A stretch of DNA of 64,000 nt, taken from positions 30,777 to 94,776 of the forward strand of contig RCNN01000507.1 in NCBI GenBank assembly GCA_003667245.1, given 5' to 3'. Origin of the DNA: Heterostelium multicystogenum. Its lineage: Eukaryota; Evosea; Eumycetozoa; Acytosteliales; Acytosteliaceae. The notes beneath the pieces are model-generated. The model was not told the DNA's origin, made no database searches, and worked only from the letters and a program-made list of their open reading frames with translations. The translations under genes were made by a program, and so were the position numbers. This document shows, in pieces, positions 10,375 through 21,980 of this stretch; within the stretch, counting starts at the first letter, position 1, and the number at the start of each line of letters is the position of its first letter.

Positions 10375-12607
10375 CTACTGATGATCTAAATCTCTGCTGT
10401 CGATCTTTGAATCCGATTTAAAAATATTGTCTTTGATTAGCTTTTTCTCTTGTCTTTTCGTCATGATCTTGGAAGGGGCAAAAACTTTCTTGTTGGGTGG
10501 CTTAATTCCGACACCCTTTGACTTTTGCAGATTGTTTGTCGAACTGTGTTACCACCTCTTCATAACGACCATCACCAAAATCGGTCAGTGGTGGAAGCTC
10601 TATAATCTCACCTTTTTCTATCGATCTTTATCTTGGCGAGCATACGGTTTGAAATCTTTGCATTTGGATTGATTTTCACTCTAGGAAGTCCTTGTCTTGT
10701 CACTGGTCCACTGATCTTTTCCAGCATATTTCTCTTTAACAAAATCTGTAGCACTGATTTTCTCTCTAGCTTTTCGTGATGTCTTTTCTCTTCATCGACT
10801 TTTTCAACTTCATCTTCGTCAGCCTCGATACTGTCTTCTTTCCAAGGACCTGGAATCTTTGACATATTGATTTGCTTTGATAGTAGTTTCTCAATGTTTT
10901 TGATGAGATGCTGTTCATTCAAACCAACTATACGCTGTCCAACTTCAAAAACCAATTTCTCTTTAGAAACAAATGTCAGAGAGAATCCATCTTTTCCTTG
11001 ACGACCAACTCTACCAACACGATGAACATAGTCCTCAGACACGTGTGGTACATCATAGTTTACTACTGCATCTAGATCCTCAATATCAATACCTCTTGCC
11101 ATCACATCTGTTGCTACAATGGCTTGATATTCCTCTCCTTCTTTGAATTGCTGAACTGTATCGACTCTTTTCGCAATTGACATATCAGCATGGATTGGAA
11201 GAGCTTTTATACCTGCTTCTCCCAAGGCTTGAACTAAATTATCAACTCTTTGCTGTGTTCTGGCAAAGATCAAAAACCTTGGAATTCTAAATAGAAGCAG
11301 ATAGACTGATTAGTACTTGGTGGATTAATTAAATTGCTCCAAAATATTAATAATTTACCTTTTAAGGATGTCTTTCCACCTCTTCTAAAGAAATATAAAA
11401 GTAGACTACGTTTCTTACGATGGTCAATGAGGTAAAAGTGCTGACGCACTTCTTTGGGAGGTTGGAGGTCTTTGTTGAAGTTCTCCATGATGTGATAGGG
11501 CGAAAAACGAGTGATGAGGTCATTGTGCTTGTCAAAGTTTATGGTAGCCGAGAAACAAAGCAGTTTGCATTCCATTTCTGTTTTTGTTGCCAATGAGTGG
11601 CATCGATTCGAATATTTGCTTGATATCAGGGAAGAATCCATAGTTGAAAAGTTTATCGAATTCATCGAGCACTGTCATGTGACTTGACGAAGATTTAGAT
11701 TTCCTTTGGCGAGCTGCTGTATGATGGCACCTGTTGTTCCGACCAATATATCAACTCCACTTTTGATCCTCTTTTCCTGAGTGAATTCACCGACACCACC
11801 AAAAATATTTACAATACGAATGTTGTTATCGACAACTTTGATAGAAGCTCAATGTTTTCTGTTACCTGAATTGCCAACTCCTTGCTTGGCACGATCACCA
11901 AGCCAATGGGATCCACCTGATTCAGCACCTTAGTATTGATTTTAGGTATTCTAATTGACTTGCCACTTGCTTTTCCAACGACGACATTTCCAACTTTAAA
12001 ATTCTCTTGATCTATCATTTCTTCATCAATTTCATCATTACTATCAAGCTTATTGTTGATGTCGTTGCTGATCTTTTCTTTGACAGCACTGACAATCTGT
12101 ATAAGAGGAATAGAATAAGCAGCAGTCTTTCCATTGCCAGTTTTTGAGGAAGCTAAAACATTTCTATTGTCTAGTATATGTGGAATGATTGCAGCTTGAA
12201 TATCGGTTGGTTTAACCCAGTCCGTATCTTGAATGGCTCTCCAAAGTGGTTCTTCTAGTCTGTCTTTAATCTTTCTCCAAAATCTACTTTGTTCTCTACT
12301 GAAGCCATCATCAATTGAGACTGATCCATCACCATTATTTGAAACTCTTATATTATTTTGACTTGTCTTTGATTGTGTACAATAAGATAGTCCGATACTG
12401 CTGATGCCATTGTTGTATGATTTAATACAATTGACAAAGTATTGGCTATTATTATTGATATTTAAAGGGCTTTATTCCACAGAATGAACCTGCAACTGGT
12501 CTAGATAATGAAAACAAACTACCACTTCTACTACTACTTTCTATTGATGTATTTTGAAAAGCTGGTAGCAATGGAGATCTAGAAATATATCTAAATAGTC
12601 CACTCAT
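10375..12607 (-). CDS. DEAD-box RNA helicase, RhlE-like, probably mitochondrial
   Basis: Starts at MSGLFRYISRSPLLPAF, a basic, hydroxylated, acid-free leader that looks mitochondrial. Core motifs appear in order: a Q-motif-like PTDIQAAIIPHI, Walker A ASSKTGNGKT, DPIGLVIVPSKELA (Ia), GVDILVGTTGA (Ib), VLDEFDKLF (motif II, DEFD rather than DEAD), CFSATI (III), FLIFARTQQRVD (IV), ATDVMARGIDI (V) and HRVGRVGRQG (VI, with Val where Thr is usual). A segment after motif VI (IEKLLSKQINMSKIPGP) resembles bacterial RhlE. A Lys-rich tail continues to a stop at 10375. Several frame slips (near 12455, 11845, 11590, 11285, 10605 and 10455) and an intron near 11297-11355 must be bridged, and exact joints are uncertain. 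Likely role: ATP-dependent RNA remodelling, perhaps in mitochondrial ribosome assembly (inferred). Confidence 0.75.
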
Positions 12608-12778
12608 CTTTAGATATATAAGTATATATCTTATGATCAGACACTGACTGGTGGTCACAATCCAAATTAATAATAACAGAGTGGGTGTCATGACATTCAT
12701 TTCGTTTCGTTTTTTTAAAATAATTTGAACTTTTTATTAGATGTCATTAATACACAGAAATACAAAAAAGTAATATTA

Positions 12779-14182
12779 CTATAGTTCATTGGCTTTGATC
12801 TTATTCCTGTAGGTTTCCATGATTCTTGCCATTGCTCTTAGGTTGTGCTGTGTTGCTAGCGTGTAAAAGATTTGTTCGTTTGATTTATAAAGATGGTGGA
12901 TGTAGGCTTTGGAGTAGTTGGTACATGTTGGACAATCACATGTTTTGTCGAGGGGCTCATCGTGTTTTCTCTTGTATTCACTCTTTGTGATGAGGAATCT
13001 TGTGTTGTCTTGAAGAATGAGTGCACCATGACGGGCAGCTCTCGTTGGATAGCTTGAGTCGAATGTGTCGATACCAAGTGGCATCAAATCTATCAATAGA
13101 CTCTAAATCTCCTATTCCGAGCAAGTGATTGGGTCTGTCTCTTGGAAGTAGTGGCATTAATTGATTCAAAAGATAATGCATCTCATTACGATCCTTTCCT
13201 ATTGATCCACCAATTGCCATACCATCAAATGGTAAGCTTGAAAGGTATTCAGTACTCTGCTTTCTCAACTCCATGTCGACTCCACCATGTATAACCGCAT
13301 ATATAGCCTGCTTTCTGGGGTCGGCAAGATGTGCTAGAAGTGATTGTCCTTCCCAGTGATGTGTACGGTGTAGTGAGTCACGGACTCTTTGTCTATCTAA
13401 ATGATAAGGTGGTAGTTCATCAAATGGTATAATAATATCTGCACCAAGTTGTTTTTGATAATGGATCGATGACTCGGGTGTCAGGAGAATGCGACTTGAT
13501 GTCTTGTAGCTTCTAAACGAAAACTCCTTGGTCTGTAATCGATTCAATTGATCCTGGGTATTGTTTTCCTGACATTCCTTTCAACTCTCGTTTGGTCAGC
13601 TCGAGTGATCTTACATTGATGTCACTCTCTTCAATGGGTACTGACTCTGGGTCCATTGGTGATGACTGGTCTCTTTCTGGGTGACCCATGCTGAACACCT
13701 GGAAGCCACCGCTGTCGGTGATAATTGGGCCATTGTAGTTGATGAATTTGTGCAATCCTCCTATGTTCTCAATCAAATCGAGATCTGCATTCACCAACAT
13801 ATGGTAAGTATTAACAAACATAAGCTGTGTTCCCTGTTTTCGAGTGGTTTGCGGATCAACAAACTTGATTGATCCAACGGTTGCAACAGGTACGAAATTA
13901 GGTGTTTCTATTCTAAACTAATATTAGATTAACAATGGATGAGGACCACAACGACAAAACAATGCAAAGAAGCAAGACATACATTCCATTGGGTGTAGTA
14001 ATTCTGGTGACTCTAGCACTTGATTTACTGGACTCGTGAACCACTTCAAATTGAAAATGCTCTTGCTTGATCTTTGGGAACTCAGAGGGATCCCTCAGAG
14101 GCAAGTTGTAGAGAGTATTCTTTTTGGAAGACCTACTTGTACTCGTTGAAGAGCATCTCAATATATTGGATACTCTTAACAT
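12779..14182 (-). CDS. tgt: tRNA-guanine transglycosylase (queuine/preQ1 TGT), chlamydial-like
   Basis: Exon 1 (14182-13983) encodes a basic, Ser-rich leader (MLRVSNILRCSSTSTSRSS) that looks like a mitochondrial presequence, then FEVVHESSKSSARVTRI. After a 70-base intron, exon 2 (to 12779) carries the TIM-barrel core: ETPNFVPVATVGS, NTYHMLV, ITDSGGFQVFS (active-site Asp region), VIHGGVDMELRK, AIGGSIGK, LLGIGDLES, GIDTFDSSYPTRAARHG (second catalytic Asp) and the zinc site CDCPTC with a downstream His. It swaps guanine 34 for queuine or preQ1 in GUN-anticodon tRNAs. Several blocks are closer, as I remember them, to chlamydial TGT than to eukaryotic QTRT1. Slips near 13516 and 13090 interrupt the frame; both sit in otherwise conserved sequence. 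Confidence 0.85.
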
Positions 14183-14272
14183 CTTTTTTGTTAAATATCA
14201 GTTATTATTATTGTTTGCTGACTAATCAAAACTGAATTAATTAATGGCATGTCGTTTTTGATTACTGACTGA

Positions 14273-14316
14273 CGAACCGAGTGTGTTTTCTGCCGACCGA
14301 ACGTGTTTTATGCAGA
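14273..14316. repeat. Imperfect tandem repeat upstream of TGT
   Basis: Two degenerate ~21-base units, GAACCGAGTGTGTTTTCTGC and GACCGAACGTGTTTTATGCA, lie back to back within 140 bases of the TGT start, followed by a weaker third copy (TTTCGTGTGATTTCG). They stand out in base composition and could be a promoter element; otherwise the 238-base spacer 14184-14421 holds nothing. Confidence 0.35.
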
Positions 14317-14421
14317 CAGATTTCGTGTGATTTCGAAACAGTATTAGTTATTTATTCTATTGGCTTTTTCTGACTATGTGTTACAGAAGTTGGATTATTT
14401 GTGAGCTTGTGTAGAATGCAA

Positions 14422-15899
14422 CTATAGATTTATGGTTGGAACACAAATTCCTAAAAGAGAATAGTTTTTAAATGATCTAGAGATAAGAATAAGCCTCCTT
14501 TTAGACTTTTGTCCAATGCAATGAAGTTCTTTTTCATCCTCTCTGATCAGTGTAAGGTTTAGTTTACTTTTTTTGAGTGCAATTTTATACTTCTTAACAT
14601 TGATGTTGTTTTTAAATTTACTTGGTGATTCAATTCCTTTTGAGTATATAATCTGGCGAACTGAGCTGGGCAAGTGTATGTCGCGAACTTTACCAAACTC
14701 CATTATTTCAATGCTTTCAGGCAATGATCCATTGATTTTAACTTTGTATTCTTCTTGACTCAAGACCAGGTGCTTTACACTAGAAGGTATGGCATTCTGT
14801 TCTATTGCTTTTATCTTTGGGCCAAGGTGGAGCTTAACTATAGTTTCAGGTAGAGACAATGATCCTATAACTCCATCCTCCACTTGTAGTGATTCCAAAT
14901 TTGATTTCAATAGCATATCGTTTGGTTTGTCAATAAGTTTCGAGAGTTTGAGATGCTTAAGACTAGCTGGAAGTGATCCAACATCAGCTAATAGCGATAG
15001 ATTGTGGATTGTCAAGCTTTCCAGTTTTTGGGGAAGGCATTTCAATGGAATTCGATAGCTACTGGGCAGATGTAATTCTTTTTAGACCAGAGGGAATACT
15101 TCCTTCTTTAATTTCGAATTTATATTCGGCATCGAGTGTCAGAACTTTCAATGAAGATGGAAGTACACCGTCCAACTTATATGAAGGATCACAAATCCTA
15201 AAAGATTGGAGATTGGGAGGAAGTATATTTGGGAATATTTTGCGAGGGTATTTCGAGTCAATTTCTAGATGCTTTAAATATAAAGGCAATGACCCTTCCT
15301 CGAAAGGACCAGTGTAAAAAGAAAATCTCAAAGATGTTACTCGGTCAGAAATCATCCCTTTCCTAAAATGGTCACATGTATCAAGCAGTATTATAGAGGT
15401 GATGGAATCAGGTAGCACAGCTTTGCCTAATTCTTTCATATAAATTTCGAGTACCTGTAAGTTAGGAGGATACCTGTTGACCTCTGAAAGATATTCGGGA
15501 TCAGCTTTTAAAATAGAATAGAAGTCTAGAATTAATATTGTCCTACAGAGTATGAAAGCTTATCCAAAACATACACGGGGATAAGAAGTAGTCATACTTT
15601 GGTAGAAAAACAGAAGGGAGTTCACTGAGCTGCCATGGTAAACAGTTTAGATAATAACCACTTGCATAAGGTCTATTGGCTATTGAATCCCTAATCTGTG
15701 CTTTAAAGGTAGGCAGCATACATTTCTGTTGGTCGAATCGGTATAATGTAGGAAGAAATGTACAATCAAAATGTAATATCTGATCTCGTTTTGCAAACAA
15801 ACGTTTATTGATTAATACAAAACAAATTCTCTCTATGTTATCCAGGAAAGATATGATCTCCCTTATAATAAGATTTGAAAACTGATCGATCGATGTCAT
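14422..15899 (-). CDS. FNIP/LRR-type repeat protein with F-box-like N-terminus
   Basis: About 490 residues once two frame slips (near 15555 and 15058) are bridged. The N-terminal ~45 residues (FSNLIIREIISFLDN, ERICFVLINKRLF) match the F-box-like start common to dictyostelid FNIP proteins. The rest is a run of ~22-residue repeats built on LPxxLKxLxL, for example GSLPLYLKHLEID, LPPNLQSFRI, GVLPSSLKVLTLD, GSIPSGLKRI, GSLPASLKHLKLS and SLPETIVKLHLG, characteristic of the FNIP/LRR superfamily expanded in these amoebae. The C-terminus is Lys-rich. These proteins are thought to serve as substrate adaptors or binding scaffolds, but no partner can be named. A 60-codon frame just upstream (15900-16082) is read as leader or as the tail exon of the next gene. 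Confidence 0.75.
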
Positions 15900-16032
15900 T
15901 TATAACAGATTCTGTGTCCTAAAAAGTTTGATCAAAACAAAATGACTAAAATGAATTTGATAAAGATAAGTGTCGTCATATTCTTGGAAATATTTATCTA
16001 AAGATATTTTAGCTAAAACGATCCGACAGTAT

Positions 16033-19000
16033 CTATTCATTTTTATTGTTCTTAATTCCTCGCAATAGATTAGACCTCTCATTCTGTATTGAATCTAAAA
16101 CTTGTTTTAATCTCTTCATCTTTAATGGTTTAACAATGAAATCTATAGAATATTTAAGATTAGTTCAATTCACGTCTTTCATATGTTGTCTATAGTCGAT
16201 ATTTACCATCCATTCCCATCGATTTACAGAAATCTTTTGAACCATCTAGTACAGTTGCTGACAATGCTATAATGATGACTTTAGGTTTGTTGGTGATCTG
16301 TTCGAATGATCGAATCATTAGACTTGACTGCGCACCATCACAGTTCGGCATGGTTAAATCCATAAATATTAGATCGTATTGGCCCTCTTTGTATTTCAAG
16401 TATCCTTCATTTCCATCTTCAGCAACATCACAATCGTATCCAAGTTTCTTTAGTTGCATTGATATAACTTTTCTATTTACAGCATTATCTATTATAATCA
16501 TATTAATGTTAATATTAAACAAAGACACTACCAGTTAGCTAATCAACTGGATATTTACCTTCAACTAATAATATTTTCAATTCATTTCCTTTGTACCTGT
16601 CGAACAGCTCCATCGAGGACTTTCTACTGCCACTTTCATATTGCACTAGATTTTGATAACCAATGTTGTTCTCCCAATATTGTTGGTTCAATATCTTTGA
16701 AAGATTGATGGTAGAGAGTGGCTTGGTAAGTAGAATGTATTTCCTTTCTTTAGGCACTAGCTTTGTATTTGCAAAGCTCGTTACCAGAATGACCTTAATG
16801 TTGGTGTGTTGGTAGAAGTTGGCAGTGTCTTGAGCCAGTGTGATAAAGTTGTTGATATCTTTATGTTCACGATGTACAAGCATGATCGTTGTCAAAAATT
16901 GATTGGAAAATAGACACTGTGTCCAATGATTGTATTGTTTCATATAGAGTGCATCCTCCAATTGCATTGACTTGACCAACTGTACCTTAATATTATTAAA
17001 CTGTTCTATCTTTTTAATCATGATCTTTCCACCAAACGGATAATCGTCAACCAGAATACAGAGATTCGAAGTTTGAGGTGACTCTATAACCATTTTGGGC
17101 GCCATCACATTTTCCAAGTGTGTCACATCGACTTCTTTGAAAATTGCCTTCACCGAGAAAATAGATCCTTTTCCAGGCTGACTCCAGTCGAGGCTGACAT
17201 CTCCGTCCATTAGCTTGGCAAGTGGAGCGCAAATAGCTAGTCCCAGTCCAGATCCACCATATTTCCTGGTAGTTGAGCTGTCCAGCTGTGAAAATGGCTC
17301 AAAGAGTAAATCTCTTTTCTCTGGTTCTATTCCTATACCAGTGTCCTGAATGGATACACATATCTTGACACTTCCACGCTCTCTATAGACCACCGAAACA
17401 TGACCAAACACATGACCTTTATCTGTAAACTTTATTGCATTATGGCCAATATTCATAATGATTTGTCTCAATCTATTGGGGTCTCCTATCAATTTTGTTG
17501 GTACATCTTTTTCAAATAATAATACTATTTCTATTTTCTTATCCAATGATATTGCTAATGTATTGAATACACCCTCTATACAGCTATTTTAAAGGTAGAT
17601 TAATACACTTGTATCTATGGCTTAATATAATATACTTACCCAATAAAATCAAATTCAATCATTTCTAGCTCCAGTTTAGATGCTTCTATCTTTGAAAAGT
17701 CCAAGATATCAGAAGTTATTGATAATAGCAGCTCTCCTGATTTATAGATGGTATCTGCAATTTCATATTGCTCTTGATTTAATTTAGAGGTTAAAAGCAT
17801 CTCCGCCATACCTATAACACCATTCATCTATGATAAAGAAGTTAGCAACAATGTATTGGAAAGTAAACTTGTATACATACAGGAGTTCTAATTTCATGAG
17901 AAATGGTTGCAAGAAATTTAGATTTCATTTGGATAGCCTTGATTGCTCTGTCTCTTGCCTCCATCAACTCCTTATTTTTCAAAGATAACTGAAGATTGAC
18001 TTGTTTGCTCTCAGTGATATCTCGAATAACTACCATAAAGCCTAGAGAATTTGATTTCTGATCAAAAATTTCTCTAAGCGATACTTCTGTAAAGAATTCT
18101 TGATCGTTCATCTTGGTAAGAGTGAATTCTTTGACCACTGTATCTTTGGTACCACTCTTGATAAGCATATTCAAACACTGGTAGATATCTTCCTTTCCTT
18201 TCTCAAACATTGATATATTTTTGCCCAAACAAGTGGTGTCATATCCTAATATCTGGCGGATTGCTCCAAATTCTCTGACAATAACACCTTGGCTATTTAC
18301 AAGAAACATACACGAAGGGAATTGATTCAAAATAATTTCTGATAAAATTAATTCTTCTCTTACTATATTTCATTAAATCCATTGACAAAGTTAATAACTA
18401 TTAATTTCAATCTACTAATAGGTAATTCTTACTTTTTCTTCTATCCAATTCTGCTGCTGCTCTATTGGAAATAACTGCCAACATTGATGAGCTTAATAAA
18501 CTTTTATTGATCGGACGATCTCCCATGATAAAGATATGACCTACTGTACCTCCCATTGGTCCAATTAAAGGGAATCCCAGATACGATTTTATATTATTTT
18601 CTAAAATGAAATTATCTTTTGGGAATATTTCAGGTAACCTAAAGCCCAATTAGTATTTACAGAGACTCTCTTTTATTTTTTATAGACAACTTACTTTTCA
18701 TTCCAAATCATTGGTTTATTTTCTTTATACAGAATTCCACATGGGGTATCATCTAAAAAGAATACTCTTATTCTCTAATATACTCGTCCTGTCACAAAGA
18801 ACAAGTGTAACGGCATGTGATGTTGAAACCTGCTGGCATACTCCTGCAAACTTTGCTTTGAAAAAAGCGCATAGCCTCTTTGACATAATTTGAAAGAAAT
18901 CCTCTGTTTGTAGAAGTACATAATTCGACTATCATATATAACAAGCTTTCATGAAGCTTTCTTTCAACTTCATATAATGTATGTTTAACTATAAACCTAA

Positions 19001-20320
19001 ATCAAGGGTATAAGTATTTTGATATATCATTTACATAATATTAACTTACTTTAATATTAGACTTTTTAATAGCCAGTCCATTTCATATTGAGAGATTGGT
19101 TCAATTTGGATTTCACCGCAAAGTTGATGAGAATAAAGGGGTATACGCATGGTTGAACCTCCCTCCAGATATGGGATATAATCCTGATTGGAAAGTAGAG
19201 AGCCAACAGGATATTTCTCACCTACTCCTCCATAAGTACCATCTCTTCTACATTGTAAGATTATATTAAATTCGACATTGTTTGTATTTATCTCTGATAT
19301 GGTGATCCTCTTATCGGCACCCAAAAACTTTGTAAAACATTTGATCACATTTGGAAAGAACTCCTCTCTAGAAGATGAAACAATGCTCTCAAAGCATTCC
19401 AATTCTGAGAAATTGATGGTGACTTGTGATGAAAGGCATGGTGATAGCTCGAAATTTAATAATCTCTTATTGGATGCCGCATTCATACTCTCGTTGTTTA
19501 TGTTGATATTGAAATTTAATGAATTACTATTTGGATTGCTATTGTGATTTCCTGCATAACCAATCCCAATTCCTGTGCTGGTGTCCGGTGTTGACATGTC
19601 TAAAGGAGACATTGGTGAGAAGGTGGTGGTTTCCAATCCCTCTGAAATAGTTTTGTTGTTGATATTTTTATTGTAGATACTGCCTCTAGGGGTGGTTGGA
19701 GGTGTGAATTTGAATGGATTATTGGTGTTGACAACAGAAGATGCTGGCACTTGAATTGGATGTGTCGCTTGGGTTGGGGCTACGGGATTTAAAGGCGGGG
19801 TTGCACTGGCCTCCATAAGCTCCAACTCTGTAAGATTATCATATTCGGTATTTACAGAAGAAATATCCATTTTACTTGAAGAATAGTCTTTTTCATTTTC
19901 ATTGAAAACAGGGCAACTTATATTCCTATTACTATAGTTTTCATGAAACATTCTATTGTTTGTGTTGTTATTATTATTAATATTATTACTTTTACTATTA
20001 TCATCACTACTCTTGTTACTGCTAGTTGTAAGTGTAGTACTCTTAATATTATTATTATTATGATTATTATTTATTTTAATATCAGAAGCTTCTGCTACAG
20101 TTGTGGTTGTTGTTGTACTTGTTGTTGTTGTTGTTGTAATTGAGGGATTGAAATCCTGATCGAAATCAACAGTACTATTAGAACTGCTTGGGGAATCTAT
20201 TATGTTGGTAATCTTGATACCAGCTAACAGGTTAGGTGATGAAGTTGTGCTAGTTGTATGGGCATATTCAGTACTGGTCGGTGGAGGTGTTTTAACACCA
20301 ATTTTTACATTTTTATCCAT
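16033..20320 (-). CDS. Hybrid histidine kinase (GAF-PAS-HisKA-HATPase-pseudoREC-REC)
   Basis: Nine exons can be joined: 20320-19050, 18996-18695, 18638-18433, 18362-17881, 17827-17640, 17583-16559, 16488-16207 and 16142-16033, with a possible further joint inside the 18.8-18.9 kb part where the frame slips. The N-terminus is low complexity (Asn, Thr, Ser). A GAF-like domain ends near [14 protein letters not shown] domain follows ([16 protein letters not shown] to [10 protein letters not shown]), then the H-box [14 protein letters not shown] with the phospho-His, N-box [27 protein letters not shown] and GGSGLGLAI. After a degenerate receiver-like stretch, the last 130 residues form a full receiver: [24 protein letters not shown] with the acceptor Asp, ALSAT, and FIVKPL. 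No transmembrane segment is evident, so it is probably cytosolic. It likely feeds a His-Asp relay to an RdeA-type phosphotransferase (known for the family). Which Dhk orthologue it is cannot be told. Confidence 0.85.
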
Positions 20321-21110
20321 ATGTTATAAATATTAATTTAGTGGGTACTTTAAATGTGTGTGTGTGTTAAGTGTGAAATTAAATTAAAAAACAATAGAAC
20401 TATATTAATAATAAACATCCACAAAACATTGTTATTAAAATAAAATGGTGTGAATAATTTAAACGATTATTATGTTAATTATTATAAGCAAGAGTCTACC
20501 TTATTTTCCTATATATTTATTATTTTTAAAAATAAATTAAAGATAATTGTTTGAATAAAATATGGTAAAACTTTTATTAAATTAATGTTTGTTGTTTTAA
20601 TTTATTTTAAGAAATGGTGGTAGTGAATGTTTACTTTGTTCGAACAAATGGTTTACTTTTACTAAAATATAGATTTTTAATTAAGTAAATGCTATTTTAT
20701 TAAAGAAATCTTTATTTTTATATTATTAGCTATGAGATTATAATATTATTATTTAAATAAATTGAATAAAAATGATATACGATAAATTGATTATATTTAT
20801 TATATTTAAATAAATAGATTGATTAATGTATAATTATAAACTTCAATGATATATATATATATATATATATATTTATATGATATTTTTTTAAAATATTAGA
20901 GTTAACTGAGTCAGTTTCTAAATAAATAAAATATTATTTATTATATATTAATGATTTACTTAAAAAAGGAGGAAAAGTATTGTTGATTCAATGCCTGCCT
21001 GCTGTTATTAAAGTTTATAGATTAAAAAGTAGAGTTGATATTGGAATCTTCTAATTTAAAACCTTTTCATGAAAAAAAGAATATATAAAGAAGCATGATA
21101 TGATATGAAT

Positions 21111-21654
21111 TCAACTAGGTTTCCGTAAAGAAGTTATAAATTGAGCAAGAGAAATCGATAACTTCAAACTATCGAAAAATAAAGATAGGGTCTCCCACAA
21201 GATGTGGTCAAAAACTATAAGGTACAGAATGAGAAAAGCTAACCGTTGAATGAGTATATAAATTATATTCCGAATCGTGAATCTTCCATGCACCATCTAC
21301 AAAATCATACAATAAAAAATGGGCCAAGGACACAAACAATATTTGCGTCTACTCCAAAATAAGGAATCTAAATAAAAATTAAAAATCTTTCCATATATAT
21401 CGTGGATGAAAAACCAAAGAAGAAAGATGACAGTCCGAATTCAAAGAATTTCCTTGGATACAAGTGTCAGAGTATATGGCAATGACCATTTTATTTCGAT
21501 TTTCTAATATATATTCTAAAACTGAAGCTCTAGAGAGCTTGTCTTTTTGTTTGCTCAACTTCAAAGGTGGCACCATGATCTTATTTCTAAATTGATTGAT
21601 TTCCGTAACTCTTTTGAAAATGTTTGTTTGACAAACAATAATAATAACAGCCAA
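21111..21654 (-). other. Possible gene remnant
   Basis: A 91-codon frame (starting MAVIIIVCQTNIFKRVTEI) with mixed-composition residues is followed, past an AT-rich gap with plausible splice sites, by a 61-codon hydrophobic frame. The first looks more protein-like than its AT-rich surroundings, but no domain is recognised, introns are ambiguous and stops interrupt the intermediate frames. It may be a decayed gene or chance. Confidence 0.2.
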
Positions 21655-21792
21655 TTGGATGCTGAGTAGTATATGTTTTTGTTGTAACTATTTACAGTTG
21701 AAATGGTATATTGGTATGCGATATTGATGTTGATATTGAAATTATATTGTTATTAATGCTATATAGTCGTTAATGCAAGCATGCTTCGTTAT

Positions 21793-21816
21793 AATATTAT
21801 CGTCGTCGATAATATT
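21793..21816. repeat. Perfect 10-bp stem-loop
   Basis: AATATTATCG, a 4-base loop TCGT, then CGATAATATT. It lies 165 bases beyond the 3' end of the PQ-loop gene, next to the palindrome at 21777-21786. It could be a structured 3' element or cruciform; no T-tract or known RNA motif was found. Confidence 0.5.
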
Positions 21817-21980
21817 TCTATTGTATTATTATATATGATTAAACTGATGCTTCATTATTATTTGTAGTTAAAATTACATGTGATTTTTCTTTTTCAGATC
21901 GTATATACACAATAAATTAGAAGGATTACTATATTATATTATATTATATTGTGACTAATTGGTACTGGAGTTGATGGAAG

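Larger units (their letters stand above)
20321..21980. other. AT-rich spacer with AT repeat and hairpins
   Basis: About 1.66 kb upstream of the histidine kinase. It holds an (AT)n run near 20851-20871, a 10-base palindrome AAGCATGCTT at 21777-21786, and a perfect stem-loop at 21793-21816. A pair of minus-strand frames at 21111-21296 and 21379-21654 is described separately. No convincing gene otherwise. Confidence 0.5.
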
